Below are positions 11,612 through 23,324 of a stretch of DNA of 64,000 nucleotides, piece after piece (within the stretch, counting starts at the first letter, position 1; each line of letters opens with the position of its first letter). Source of the DNA: Macrotrachela quadricornifera (Eukaryota > Rotifera > Eurotatoria > Philodinida > Philodinidae); contig JAJEKB010020221.1 in NCBI GenBank assembly GCA_022393335.1, forward strand, positions 199,909-263,908, written 5' to 3'. Below the pieces are notes generated by a model. That model saw only the letters and a program-made list of their open reading frames with translations, was not told the DNA's origin and ran no database searches. The position numbers and the translations under genes were made by a program.

Positions 11612-13403
11612 CAAATATGTGCGGCATGGCATTAATGGAGAAGCATATTAAGTAAGAGTCTAAATAAAATGTTATGTATGAAAGAGTGTTACATTAAGAA
11701 ATTGTGCTTTTAAAAAGAATACTTTTTCTACTATTTAATTTATTTTTCGTACAATAAACATTCTTTTTTATTCATGGTTATGTCAATAATACTGTTTTAA
11801 ATATATACAGAATAAGTTATGTATGATTTTGAGATAAACAAAAACAGTTATTTTTGCCCTTAGCTATACTATTTATAATCATTACATAAATAAAATCATC
11901 TGAAATAATTATTAAATAATATAAGATTGGAAAAATAGTAAAAATATTGTATTTTTATTTTTCAAAGAATATTTATCAATTTAATCACACAATGAAACTG
12001 TCAGATGATTAATGAGGGATAATGGAAGTTGAATTCTATCTGCGAAGAAGAAGAGACAAGCAGAAGAAAACATACACACACACACTTGAAGAGTCTAGAA
12101 AAAATAATGTTTGTAGACTTTTAGGTCAATCGAAACTTGACAATGATAGCTGCAAGGCTTAATACCAACAAAATGGACGCTTGATAGTTGTCACGTACTC
12201 CATTACAAAGATCTTTTTGACAGCATGCTGTACCTGAACTTAAACCCGCAATACTAGTGAATGATATAGGAGTGCATGCCAATGAACCAAAGCGATCGAC
12301 ATTACCGAGTACTACTAATTTCTTAATATAAGCCAGATGATAATTCAATAAAGAAGGAATAGAAGATACATACCACACAATAAGTATTGGAAGAGATAGG
12401 CCCTGTCGTACTAACACCTGATCCTCCTGCATTGAATGGATCATTACAACCCGCATCACCAGACGAACATGAATAACAATTGAGAGTCATACATATAGGC
12501 AACAAAGCTAAGATAGTAACAGATCTCTTCACATCAATATTAAACTCGATACTTACCAAACAGACAAACAGCTATGAATAGATTCATTTTCTATACGTCA
12601 ACAATTGAGAAATTATGAATGAAAATAGTCATTGCTCTTTTCTTCCACTTTTTATAATGTTTGGTAACTATTGATTGTATATGTTAGTGACAGATATTTG
12701 TTTGCTTGATGGAACTCATTGATAACCAAAACTATTTTCTTTCATTTTTCTTTTTTTCTTGACGACGGCGTTATTTTTTTTTGTTTTTTTTATCCATCTC
12801 TTATTCGTATCGATTTAATGAATCGTATTTAAAGAAAAAAAATGCCAAGAATAAATATTCACACTGATTTCATAAAAACGTTTATAATATCTTTCATATC
12901 ATCATTAAGAAATGACATTTGTAGCAGAGAAAAAAATTCATGATCAGACATTCACTCAAATTTATACTTCAAAACTTTATGTTTATAGCAGAATAGTAAC
13001 ATTCAAATGTTTTAGTTTGCAATTTTATTGTCAATTCGACTCTGAACTGAAAAAATGATTATTATTTAATAGAAAAATAATTCAAAAGTCTTCTTTTTAT
13101 TGAATCAAGATGAGAATGTATGTTCAATACTTTGGGTGCAATGGTTCATTCAGCAAAAACTTTCGTAATAGAGAGCTGCGATTTTCATTGTTCGAACGAG
13201 CAGATGAAAATGCATCAAAATTTATAAGATATTAACTTTTTAGATTAGAATTGTCGAATAAAATATGCAGAACTTTCAAAACAGTAAAGCTTTGACTGAA
13301 GCCTTATATATAGTTTTGTAGCTCGTCAGCTCTCGATTTTAATCCACTCGTTACAGTTTAAGATTGCTTTTATTTTCATAGAGTAACAATCTATTCTTTC
13401 AAG
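11612..13403. repeat. Segmental duplication, copy A
   Basis: This 1.8 kb segment matches 15850-17601 in the same orientation, at about 90% identity by eye. It covers the Ly6-like gene, its introns and both flanks. The shared block ends sharply at aatctattctttcaaga in both copies; copy A is followed within 20 bp by a long palindrome. Confidence 0.85.
12121..12587 (-). CDS. Ly6/uPAR (three-finger) domain GPI-anchored protein, copy A
   Basis: Three exons on the minus strand: 12587-12557, 12507-12374 and 12321-12121, with 49- and 52-bp GT-AG introns, giving 121 residues. The N-terminus (M-N-L-F-I-A-V-C-L-F-A-L-L) is a signal peptide. The mature protein starts with L-N-C-Y-S-C and closes with A-C-C-Q-K-D-L-C-N, the hallmark start and end of the LU fold; further Cys between them give a disulfide-rich three-finger domain. 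A hydrophobic tail (S-I-L-L-V-L-S-L-A-A-I-I-V) ends the chain, as expected for a GPI signal. Such proteins act at the outer cell surface as ligands or receptor modulators; the partner here is unknown. The gene is intact and has a paralogue at 16348-16816 with identical exon lengths. Unspliced ORFs across these exons read different frames. Confidence 0.85.
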
Positions 13404-13420
13404 AGGGTGAGGGTGTGAGT

Positions 13421-14350
13421 TCAGAGATTTTAGTAAACAAGCGTTTGAATGAGAAATAATCAAGAATAACCAATAAAGGCAATTATCTTATATCAGAAAA
13501 CACCAGTTAATACGTTGATAGATGTATAAAAGTTTATTCTCTATTAATCATCGATACATTCAGTATATATCATTAACTAATTATGTAGTTCTATTGATTA
13601 TTGCTCATTAAAATGTGATTTCATGAAAATATTAAAGTGTTGCACATGTTCTATCAAGATATATTTGATAAAAGTCTACATGCATTATAATATCATTTTA
13701 ACAATATTTCGACACTTATCATATATTATAGTAACAGGAACATATACTTACACTAGAAAAATCTTGAAAACATAACTTTACAACCAATCTGTCAGTTTGC
13801 TTCATTTTTGTGAAAGATCTAGGAAAAAATAGTGCTACTAAAACGCTGTTTAAAATTCTTCACACATATTTTCAATATCATTGATCTGTTGAGGATTTAA
13901 ATAAATTTAACCTTTTTCACCGATTACAAGACCATGACGAAGAAACTAAAAACTTAATATGAGCATTAGTGTACCATTGGAGTAAGTGCTAGAAATACAG
14001 ATCTTCAATTGAAAATATATGATAAGTGTCGAAATATTGTTAAAATGATATTATAATGCATGTAGACTTTTATCAAATATATCTTGATAGAACATGTACG
14101 CCAATTTAATATTCTCATGAAATCACATTTTAATAAGCAATAATCAATAAAACTACATAATTAGTTAATGAAATATACAAATTATACAAATATATATATA
14201 TATATATTGAATGTATCGATGATTAATAGAGAATAAACTTTTATACATCTATCAACGTGTTAACTGGTGTTTTCTGATATAAGATAATTGCCTTTATTGG
14301 TTATTCTTGATTATTTCTCATTCAAATGCTTGTTTACTAAAATCTCTGAA
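13421..14350. repeat. Long palindrome with about 310-bp arms
   Basis: The left arm (about 13421-13727) is the inverse of the right arm (about 14016-14350); the spacer of about 290 bp has no partner. The arms share long identical runs, for example gttaaaatgatattataatg in the right arm. The right arm is longer because of an (AT)n expansion near 14193-14208. It has no coding content. It begins within 20 bp of the end of duplication copy A. A foldback/MITE origin is inferred. Confidence 0.8.
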
Positions 14351-14841
14351 GTCAATAACTTATTGTAATAATAGGTTACTATATAGGAAAAAAGTTTATG
14401 CTTATATTTCGGTCATTTCGAGTTAGGCTGAAATTCTGAATATAGGATTTGATAGAGCAAAGTTTGCTCTACAAATCCCACTATGTCACCACATCTGGGA
14501 ATATAGCTTTAAAAAGTTCCTAGGGATCAAGTTTGTCTACTATCATTTTTCTCATAGTTTATAATATCGCTCAACATGAAGTTTTATTGGAGAAACCAAA
14601 AATAATAATTCACATATGGGAATGTGCACCAGATCTTGCGAAACAAGAATATATAATTAGAATTGTTTTTTTGTCCAGGCGAAGCTAAAATTGTAACTTT
14701 TATATCTCCTCACAGACATGTTTGTCAAAGCTGATTTTTTTTACCATAAATATAACTCATGAAGCTCTACAAAATAAAAGCATTATCGGCCGATTTAAAG
14801 CTAGCTGTGTGTTTTGTGGGAGAAACCCTATGGAACAGGTC

Positions 14842-15560
14842 AGATATTCCCTTTAAGGGGCTGGTCGCCCATGCCGAAAATGCTTCAACTCTCACTAGAA
14901 TCATCCTTTATCCTTCAATGTTATGTCATTTTATTCGTCGTATAATGGGGGAAAAAGTTATGTGTCCGTTTAAAAAACCACTGGACTATTGATGAAAATA
15001 AGCCTTTTTTTCCTATCAACGGGCTAATATCGAGAAAAATGGGACTGTATTTCAAGGTTTTGTTTCCAAAAAGTTTGTGTTTGTCGGAAACAAACATCAT
15101 ATTCGGAATCAGCGCATCGAAATACACAAAAAACTCTGAATGTCATCGAAAAAAAAATCCTAACGAAATTTCACCTGTACTACCCTCCGGCGGTTTTTTC
15201 ATCAATTTTATCCTGAGGTCCCCCACGGGTCAAATTTCGTTAGGATTTTTTTCGATGACATCCAGAGTTTTTTGTGTATTTCGATGCGCTGATTCCGAAT
15301 ATGATGTTTATTTCCGACAAACGCAAACTTTTTTGGAAACAAAATCTTGAAATACAGTCCCATTTTTCTCGACATTAGCCCGTTGATAGGAAAAAAAGGC
15401 TTATTTTCATCAATAGTTCAGTGGTTTTTTAAACGGACACATAACTTTTTCTCCCATCATAGAACGAATAAAATGACATAACATTGAAGGATAAAGGATG
15501 ATTCTAGTGAGAGTTGAAGCATTTTCGGCATGGGTGACCAGCCTCCTAAGGGGAATATCT
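14842..15560. repeat. Near-perfect palindrome, 330-bp arms and 60-bp loop
   Basis: The left arm 14842-15171 and right arm 15232-15560 are almost perfectly complementary and of equal length; the loop is 15172-15231. Near the left tip the sequence TTAAGGGGCTGGTC (from about 14852) resembles the piggyBac-type end at 11384 (TTAAGGGGCT on the minus strand), so a piggyBac-related foldback MITE is possible. ORFs on both strands in this block are by-products of the symmetry. Confidence 0.85.
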
Positions 15561-15849
15561 TCTTAGGCTCAATAATTATCCGAGAATATTGTGTATGAAC
15601 ACTTTGAAATCTATATCCTTCGATGCAATTCTTCACACCGCATCGAATGAGCATGTTTTCAAACTCTTTACATAATAATATTGATAAGAAATCGCTGAAT
15701 TTTTTCAAGAAATCGACAATTTTTCCCATTTAAAAAATTTTTAAACTATACCATTTTGTAGAGCTCGACGAGCTCGATCGAATCATGTAAAAATATCATT
15801 AAAAAAAATTTTAGTGGATCTTTGCGTTTGGTGCACCTTATGAAAGAGT

Positions 15850-17601
15850 GAATATGTACGACATGGCATTAATTGAGAAGCCTACAAAATAAGAATCTGA
15901 ATAAAATGTTACGTATGAAAGTGTTACATGAAGAAATTGTACTTTTAAAAAGAATACTTTTCCTGCTATTTAATTTATTTTTCGTACAATAAATATTTTT
16001 TTTTGCTCATGGTTATGTCAATAATACTGTTTTAAATATATACAGAATAAGTTATGATTTTGAGATAAACAAAAATAGTTAGTTTTGCCCTTAGCTATAT
16101 TATTTATAATCATTACATAAATAAAAGCATCTGAAATAATTATTAAATAATATAAGATTGTAAAGATAATAAAAATATTGTATTTTTATTTTTCAAAGAA
16201 TATTTATCAGTTTAATCACACAATGAAACTGTCAGATGATTAATGAGGGATAATGAAAGTTGAATTCTATTTGCGAAGAAGAAGAGACAAGCAGAAGAAA
16301 ACACACACACATTTGAAGAGCCTAGGAAAAATAATGTTTGTAAACTTTTAGGCTAATCGAAACTTGACAATGATAGCTGCAAGGCTAAACACCAACAGAA
16401 TGGACGCTTGATAGTTGTCACGCACTCCATTACAAAGATCTTTTTGACAGCATGCTGTACCTGTATTAAAACCCAGAACATTACCAAATGAAATAGGAAT
16501 ACATTCTGATGAACCATAGCGTGAGGTAGCACCAAGTAATACTGTTTTCTTAACATAAACCAGATGATAATTTAATAAAGAACGAATAAAAGATACATAC
16601 CACACAATAAGTATTGGATGAGATAGGTCCTGTTGTACTAACACCTGATCCTGCTTCATTGAATGGATCATCGCAACCTGCAGCACCAGACGAACATGAA
16701 TAACAATTGAGAGTTGTGCATAGAGGCAACAAAGCTATGAGAGTAAAACGGATCTCTCCATGTCAATATCAAATTTGTCACTTACCAAACAGACAAACAG
16801 CAATGAATAGATTCATTTTCTATACGTCAAGAATTGAGAAGTTATGAATGAAAATAGTCATTGCTCTTTTTTGTCTACTTTTTATAGTGTTTGGTAACTA
16901 TTGATTGTATATGTTAGTGACAAGTATTTGTTTTCTCAATAGAAGTCATTGACAACCAAAACCATTTTCTTTCATTTTTCTTTTTTTATCCATCTCTTAT
17001 TCGTATCGATTTAATGAATCGTATTTAAAGAAAAAAGAAGGCCAAGAATAAATATTCACACTGATGTCATAAAATGTTTTAAATATCTTTCATGTCATCA
17101 TAAAGAAATGATATTTGTATCAGAGATAAAATTTATAATAAGACATTCATTCAAATTTATACTTCAAACTTTTATGTTTATAGCAGAATAGTAACATTCA
17201 AGTGTTTTTAGTTTGTAATTTTATTGTCAATTCGACTCTGAACTGAAGAAATGATTATTATTTAATAGAAAAATAATTCAAAAATGTTCTTCTTATTGAA
17301 TCAAGATGATAATGTATGTTCAATACTTCGGGTGCAATAGTTCATTCAGCAAAAAATTTCGTAATAGAGAGCTGCAGTTTTCATTGTTCGAACGAGCAAA
17401 TAAAAATGCATCAAAATTTATAAGATGCTAACTTTTTAGATTAGAATTGTCGAATATAATATGCCGAACTTCCAAAACAATAAAGCTTTGACTGAAGCCT
17501 TATATATAGTTTTGTAGCTCGTCAGCTGTCGATTTTAATCCACTCGTTACAGTTTAAGATTGCTTTTATTTTCATAGAGTAACAATCTATTCTTTCAAGA
17601 T
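15850..17601. repeat. Segmental duplication, copy B
   Basis: Second copy of the block at 11612-13403, same orientation, carrying the Ly6-like paralogue. Small indels distinguish the copies, for example a T-rich stretch near 12770-12790 that is missing in copy B. Confidence 0.85.
16348..16816 (-). CDS. Ly6/uPAR (three-finger) domain GPI-anchored protein, copy B
   Basis: Exons on the minus strand are 16816-16786, 16734-16601 and 16548-16348 (31, 134 and 201 nt), the same lengths as copy A, giving 121 residues. Signal peptide, L-N-C-Y-S-C start, A-C-C-Q-K-D-L-C-N end and hydrophobic GPI tail are all conserved. The first third of exon 3 (about 16447-16548) differs strongly from copy A: I count about 28 of 102 nucleotides changed, nearly all altering amino acids. 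The second intron differs at only about 5 of 52 positions and the last 99 coding bases at about 7. The gene appears intact, so both paralogues may be expressed with different surface loops. Confidence 0.85.
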
Positions 17602-19057
17602 GATCACAGATTAATATTTATTCATTAAATAAATCTGAACAATTTTGTATTTAAAACCTACCCACCCGCCTTGTATTTTAAAATGGGCATTAGATATATC
17701 CAGATACAGCATTGTGTATTTCTCACGAAATTTCTCGCAAAGGAAATAAATTGAAATTGTACAAATCTTCGTTGATACTTGATTCAGATTTCTATAAACT
17801 CCTCTAGCAAATTCTGTAAATTTTTAAATAACTCTACAATAATTATTCAATAGACATTGTTCAAATTCATCAAACAACTATACATTTGTAACTTCTGTCT
17901 TTTTTTAACTAATGAAACAAGAGCAGAATGTCGTCTAATGTAAAAAAATCTTTGAATATTCTAGTTTTATATTATCATAATGATCGATTATCAAAAAAAA
18001 TATTTTTTTAACATCGGAAGATATTACATCATGAATAAATATTTATTAATCATTGAGATTATCACTTTAGAATAAGAAGATTATGCAGCGATTTAAGTAA
18101 TACAGGATTAAGAAATTAATCTATGGCTGTATGTAATAGGCAATAGTTTAACATGTAAGCAATTTTAGAAGCTTTTGATTTGTTTGTATTTTTTAGATTA
18201 TTAAACTTTATCATATTTGATAAACTAGAATTATACAATAATACAAATTGTTAAAAATTTTGAAATGAAGTTTACTAATTTTATGTCTAAGATTTTGTTT
18301 ATATACAATTCAATTAGCTAAAGCAGTTAGTGCTTATGTTGTTGTTACATGTTTACAAAGAAATTTTAGTTTCATAAAAAAAATTTGATATCTATTCTAA
18401 CATTTATTTTTTCTAAGATATACAATAACGCAAATAATTGTTGAGGCAAATAATAATCAAAATTAATTACCTATTATTGATTATAATGAAAAAGGTTTTG
18501 TAGAAGAACTTTATTGTTGACGATGATGATACTTTATCTATTCTTTCATTGAAAACATTGGTTAAAACTGGTTTAAGAATTTTAAATAGAAAATTTTCAA
18601 TATCTTGATGATATTCAAACAAGATATATTGAAATAGGAAAAGTTAAACTATTAATTGATACAGTATTTGATTGGCAAAAAGATCGTGTAGAAGCTTTTA
18701 TATACACTTTATGAAAAATTAAAGAAATGGAAAAGCATAAAAAAATTCATTTGATATTTTGAATTTAAATTATCTTAAATCTAATTATTTCAAAGAGATA
18801 ATGAATTTGTTTTTTGATAACAGAAACTTTGCGGAAATTCATGATCAATATAATTATTACCGAAAGAAATATATGATATTTTCCAGGAAAATCTTTATCC
18901 TAGATCAATCAAACAATCCGACTATTAGATCTTGTACAATTTTGACAAGATAATATAGGAATTCATTGTATGATCTTCTATGATAATTAATATGATTTAA
19001 AACAGAAGAAATGTATAAATTAAAAGACTAATTTCTTTTGACAAATCGTAAGACAGA
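17602..19057. other. Intergenic; weak decayed-coding signal at about 18490-18950
   Basis: Most of this stretch is very AT-rich with no gene. Between about 18490 and 18950 pieces of plausible protein appear in shifting frames (for example S-I-L-S-L-K-T-L-V-K-T-G-L, then V-F-D-W-Q-K-D-R-V-E-A-F-I-Y-T-L), which suggests a frameshifted gene relic. I do not recognise the family. Confidence 0.25.
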
Positions 19058-19905
19058 CCATTGAGGAGGTACTTGTGAAAAAAATGTTTTTTATCTTTTG
19101 TTTTGATTTTGTTCAGTATCATCAAAAACTTTCAAATTCAAATTTTTAATGCATTTAGTTAATCTGATGAAAACTTAGTGAACTTTTACTGTCAAATACT
19201 CACGATAATATTTGAAAAATCTCATTTGGATGTTCGTCGCAATGGACAGAGTTTTACTGAGAAATTGATCAGCTGAAACGTTCAATATAGCACCGATAGT
19301 CTTAATTAAGTGTAACTGAAAATGAGAAGAGTGTTCACAGTTAATTCATCTGAATTCATATTATGAAAACGAGAATTTTTTACGCTGATATCGATATTTT
19401 TGTACCTGAAAAGACAATTTTTCTTTTCTTCAATGGATCATAGAAACAAAAGAAAAAATCGAAAGAAGAAAGGGGGAAATGCTTTTTTCAACCGTGTGGT
19501 TATTTCTGATGATAGTCAGTCGAAATAGCTGATTTTTTTTGATGAAAAATAGTTGAATTACTCTGATTTTTTTTGAAAAGTGATCCGAATTATTCCATAT
19601 GACCGTAATATATAAATAGATGGCTTTGCTCAGCCTTCGATACTCTACCTTTTGGTATAATACATGAAAAATTTTGTTCATTAAGTGTGATTGAAAAAAT
19701 CTCCACTTTATACAAATGATTTTTAATGAAACTTTTCAAATATTATCATGAGCGTTTGACAGTCAAATTTCACTAAATTGTCATCAGTTTAACCAAATGC
19801 ATTAAAAATTTGGATTTGAAAGTTTTTGATGAAGCTGAACAAAATGAAAACAGAAGATGAAAAAAAGAAAATTTTTTTTCGTGAATATTTCGATTCTTCA
19901 ATGGT
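19058..19905. repeat. Inverted repeat with about 170-bp arms
   Basis: The arm at about 19058-19226 is matched inversely by about 19725-19905; both contain the shared string atcaaaaactttcaaat or its complement. The spacer of about 500 bp has no coding frame. This is probably a decayed foldback or MITE. Confidence 0.65.
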
Positions 19906-20072
19906 TTCATGGGTGTTCTCTTGATATAATCGATTATTGATTAATTATAATAATTTATTTATAAATATATTTAATTACTTTATTTTTATTTAATAATCGT
20001 AAATTATATTCTCATAATAAAAGAAAAATCTTTTTATTAAATTAATTTTTAAATATAACTATAAAAAGTTAT

Positions 20073-21060
20073 CAGGAGCGGTGCGAACAGGCTTGGGGGT
20101 GAGGGTACTCTTCAGTTCTTAAAAATAGAGGACAGCTTTCTCTCATTTTTGAGGAACTTTGGACTGACTTGGACACCTCCCGATAGATTTTAAAAAATTG
20201 AGAACATATTCCTCTGATTTTAGAGAAGTTTCGAACGAATTTTATCATCTCAGTTGGAAGCGTAGCCGGCTTTGGCGGTTGAATATAAAGTTAGGATTAT
20301 GTATTGGCTTTCTAATTCTACAAAACTACCTAGTTTCTATTTTATTGAATAATACATACATCAACGGAACATTTGTAATAGTCAGAGCCGTCGGCATCAA
20401 GGAGAGGACGGAGTATAACTTCCACCTCCCCTATCTTTACAGATTTTCACCTTTTCTGCTCGATGTTATTTAGAAGTTTTTAGGAAATTCTCAAAAAAAG
20501 GTCTTTCAATTTTTTTTTCAATATTCCGATAATTTATAGAAGCTTTTAAAAATTTTCAACCATCCTACCAATCTGTAACGTTCGCAACAGCTCTGGTAAG
20601 AGTATTCTAGAAAACTGTCTCTTTTGGTGGTGTGTGCTTTTAAAACAAATCCTGAAATGATATTTCTCGTAGAATAATTTTATTATTAGAAAATTATGCC
20701 TTTAGGAAGTAAAAAACATTTGCTATGTGACACTTCAACATTTATGCATGGAAAACGCAAAGCAAAACGAGATTCTTACTTGTAACGAAAAAGTTTTACT
20801 ATCTGTCCTTCTTCTGGCAATTTTCCGTTGTGCAGATATCTCTTGATACTGTTAAGCAGACTTTCACACTCTCTCTTACAATTCTAGACAACTTGCGTGA
20901 CCACTGATTTCAAATGACAAACCCGAAGGAGGCTGCCCGTCCAATCTTGGGAAATATTGTTTTTTGCTCAACAGTTTACAAAATATTTTAACCAATTTTT
21001 AAAAAATTTTGAGGAAATCGCTCTCATATTTTCCACTGCTAAACATCTGTACTGCTCCTG
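20073..21060. mobile_element. Possible non-autonomous element with short inverted ends
   Basis: It begins CAGGAGCGGTGC and ends with the inverse of CAGGAGCAGTAC (10 of 12 matching). The interior is distinctive, with higher GC patches and the odd sequence gaggacggagtataacttcc, but no transposase. No target duplication was found, so the call is tentative. Confidence 0.3.
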
Positions 21061-22663
21061 GCTTTGAATAACTGAGGACAATTTTCTTCCATTTCTTAAA
21101 AGCTTCGGATGCCTTTTACTCCAATTTTTTGCATTTTCTTCGAATTTTGAAAATATCTCTGGCCCAGTTTTGACTTCTTTTCGCTGCCCTTGATAATTAA
21201 TTTTATTTAAGTTAGTAATAAAAAAATATTTTGAATTGACAAGATTGAATTTATTCTGAATGCAATAAATATTTTTATAATAAAATAAACTAATTCAAAA
21301 AATGAATTATTAATGACATATCTCAAACAAAAGATATTTAAATTTTCAGTAATATTATATAAAAATATAAATAATAAAAAAATTATTTGTATTTTCATAT
21401 TTCTTATTGATTAATTTTATTCTTCAGATAATCAATATTTTCATTTTTACATCAACAATGACATAATGGTTTAGATATTTTATTAACCTTTTATCCTCTA
21501 AGGCGGTTCCACAAGAGCCACCTATAAAATCACCAGATAAATAGAATATCGACCTCTGCAATATGCCAACGATATTGGTAGATCGATCGGGCACGCTATT
21601 ATTAGTAAAGGGTAATTTGATAATTATAGCGACCATTGAGGCAGAGAAGGGGTTGAAAAGACTTCAAAAGCCCTGTTTCTTTTCATTTTTATGATAATGA
21701 TAATTAGGCAAAGGTGTCATCTATTCCTTTTTATTTGACTAAAATCAAAAAAGAAAAGCTATGTATATAAAAAGTTATTCTTAAATATCGCATGTATTTT
21801 TGATACAGATTGTTAAAAATACACATTTTTCTTTAAATAATTATATCATCAATGAAAACATTTAATCGATGATAAATATTTTTTCACCTATTATTCTCAT
21901 AAGATTTACAAGTAACATATTTATAATATGCATCATCCTCCTCTTCCTGTTCAACAGTCGTTCTAGAATTCATCTTGCGTTTTACTATTCCTTAGCTGTT
22001 AGACTCTTGTGAAATTTTTTAAACGTATTCAGTTCAATGGTATGCATTTTCACCGATCTATATCACATAACGCATCCCCGAAATCTCAATTGCCTATAAG
22101 TAAGAAAAGATTCTGTTTTCAAAATTTCGATTTTGTAAGTCGTATATCTCGAAGACAGCAACGAAACAGAATACTTTATTATCAATCTGAAGCGTATGAA
22201 ATTCCCTACAAATATTATTCTGCGAGTTTTTCAATCCCATACCTTCTTTATCTCCTGCAAATCTTCTACGAATAGATTGAAAATGACCCAGCCGGAGATA
22301 AAAGATTAAGATTTTGTGTAATATTTTTGTAGAAATAAATTGATATTCATCATTATAGTTTATAAATTTAAAAAAAAAATTATTTCTATACTTAGAAACT
22401 CTACAAAAATTATCCAAATATTATAAATAAAACATATTTTCATGTTACAAGTTTATTTCAATATTACATTATATTTTTTTGATTCGTAGGAATTCAAATG
22501 TTAATAGTTTGTTTTTGGTAAGAGAATTAAGAAAAGTTCATAGATAATATTTTTTATACTTCGAAATTATTATCGACTATTAAGAATTATTTTTCTTTAT
22601 ATCATATCTATAAAATATTCATTTTCTAATTTTACTACGTCATCGTGCATTGAAATAGAATAC
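21061..22663. other. Intergenic, no gene seen
   Basis: AT-rich sequence. Short ORFs (21207-21398, 21424-21636, 22009-22417) show no family motif and overlap on opposite strands. Confidence 0.45.
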
Positions 22664-23316
22664 CCTAGTGAAACATCTTGTTTCGTAAGATCTTGGTCAA
22701 GACCTTGGATACAGACAAGTTAACAGATCTTGAAAATTTAGGTACAAGATAATACGACTATCTTGTAGTAAGATCTGACTTACAGATCTTGGGTACAGAT
22801 GTGTAAGATCTTAGATGCATTCTATGATAAAGCGTGCTACACGGGTCACGATTTGCGATCCAATATCTGCCGCATTCTGGAAGCATGGTTCAAACCTATC
22901 ATACAGCGCATTTTAATTTATTTCTGTAACAGCATGCTCGCATATTATTCTCTATTTTTTTTCATTTTAATTATTTCTGCCTCGGATAACTCAAACAAGT
23001 CAGATGTTGGGATCTGACTGGTTTTGAGTTGGTCAGGTCTCTGTCAGACCACTTCAAGGTAGTCCTCCCTCAATCCTCGATCGAGATTAGTATTTTCTAG
23101 GATAATCAAAAGCCGAGAAGTATCTAGGAAAAAAATTTATTTTGAAAATTTATTTCTTGCATGTCCAAACATGTTGTTTATATATAGCTGGATACACGTA
23201 AAAAAACGGTGAATGACTAGACAGCATACTAATGATGTCGCTTTTTTGTTTTACTCAAGATCTTGCGACAAGATAATAATAAACGTTTTCTTTTTCATGA
23301 TCTTAACAAGATCTTA

Positions 23317-23324
23317 AGTACAAC
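23317..23324. repeat. 8-bp target-site duplication, left copy (AGTACAAC)
   Basis: AGTACAAC immediately precedes the left hAT end and is repeated exactly at 26576-26583. Eight base pairs is the length hAT transposases generate. Confidence 0.9.

Noticed and set aside
12121..12459. Unspliced 112-codon ORF at the Ly6-like locus (and the equivalent at 16348-16686)
   Set aside because: It reads through an intron in the wrong frame for exon 2; the spliced model restores the signal peptide and Cys pattern in both copies.
14759..15729. Overlapping ORFs of 68-103 codons on both strands
   Set aside because: They arise from the two arms of a palindrome and mirror each other; there is no family motif.
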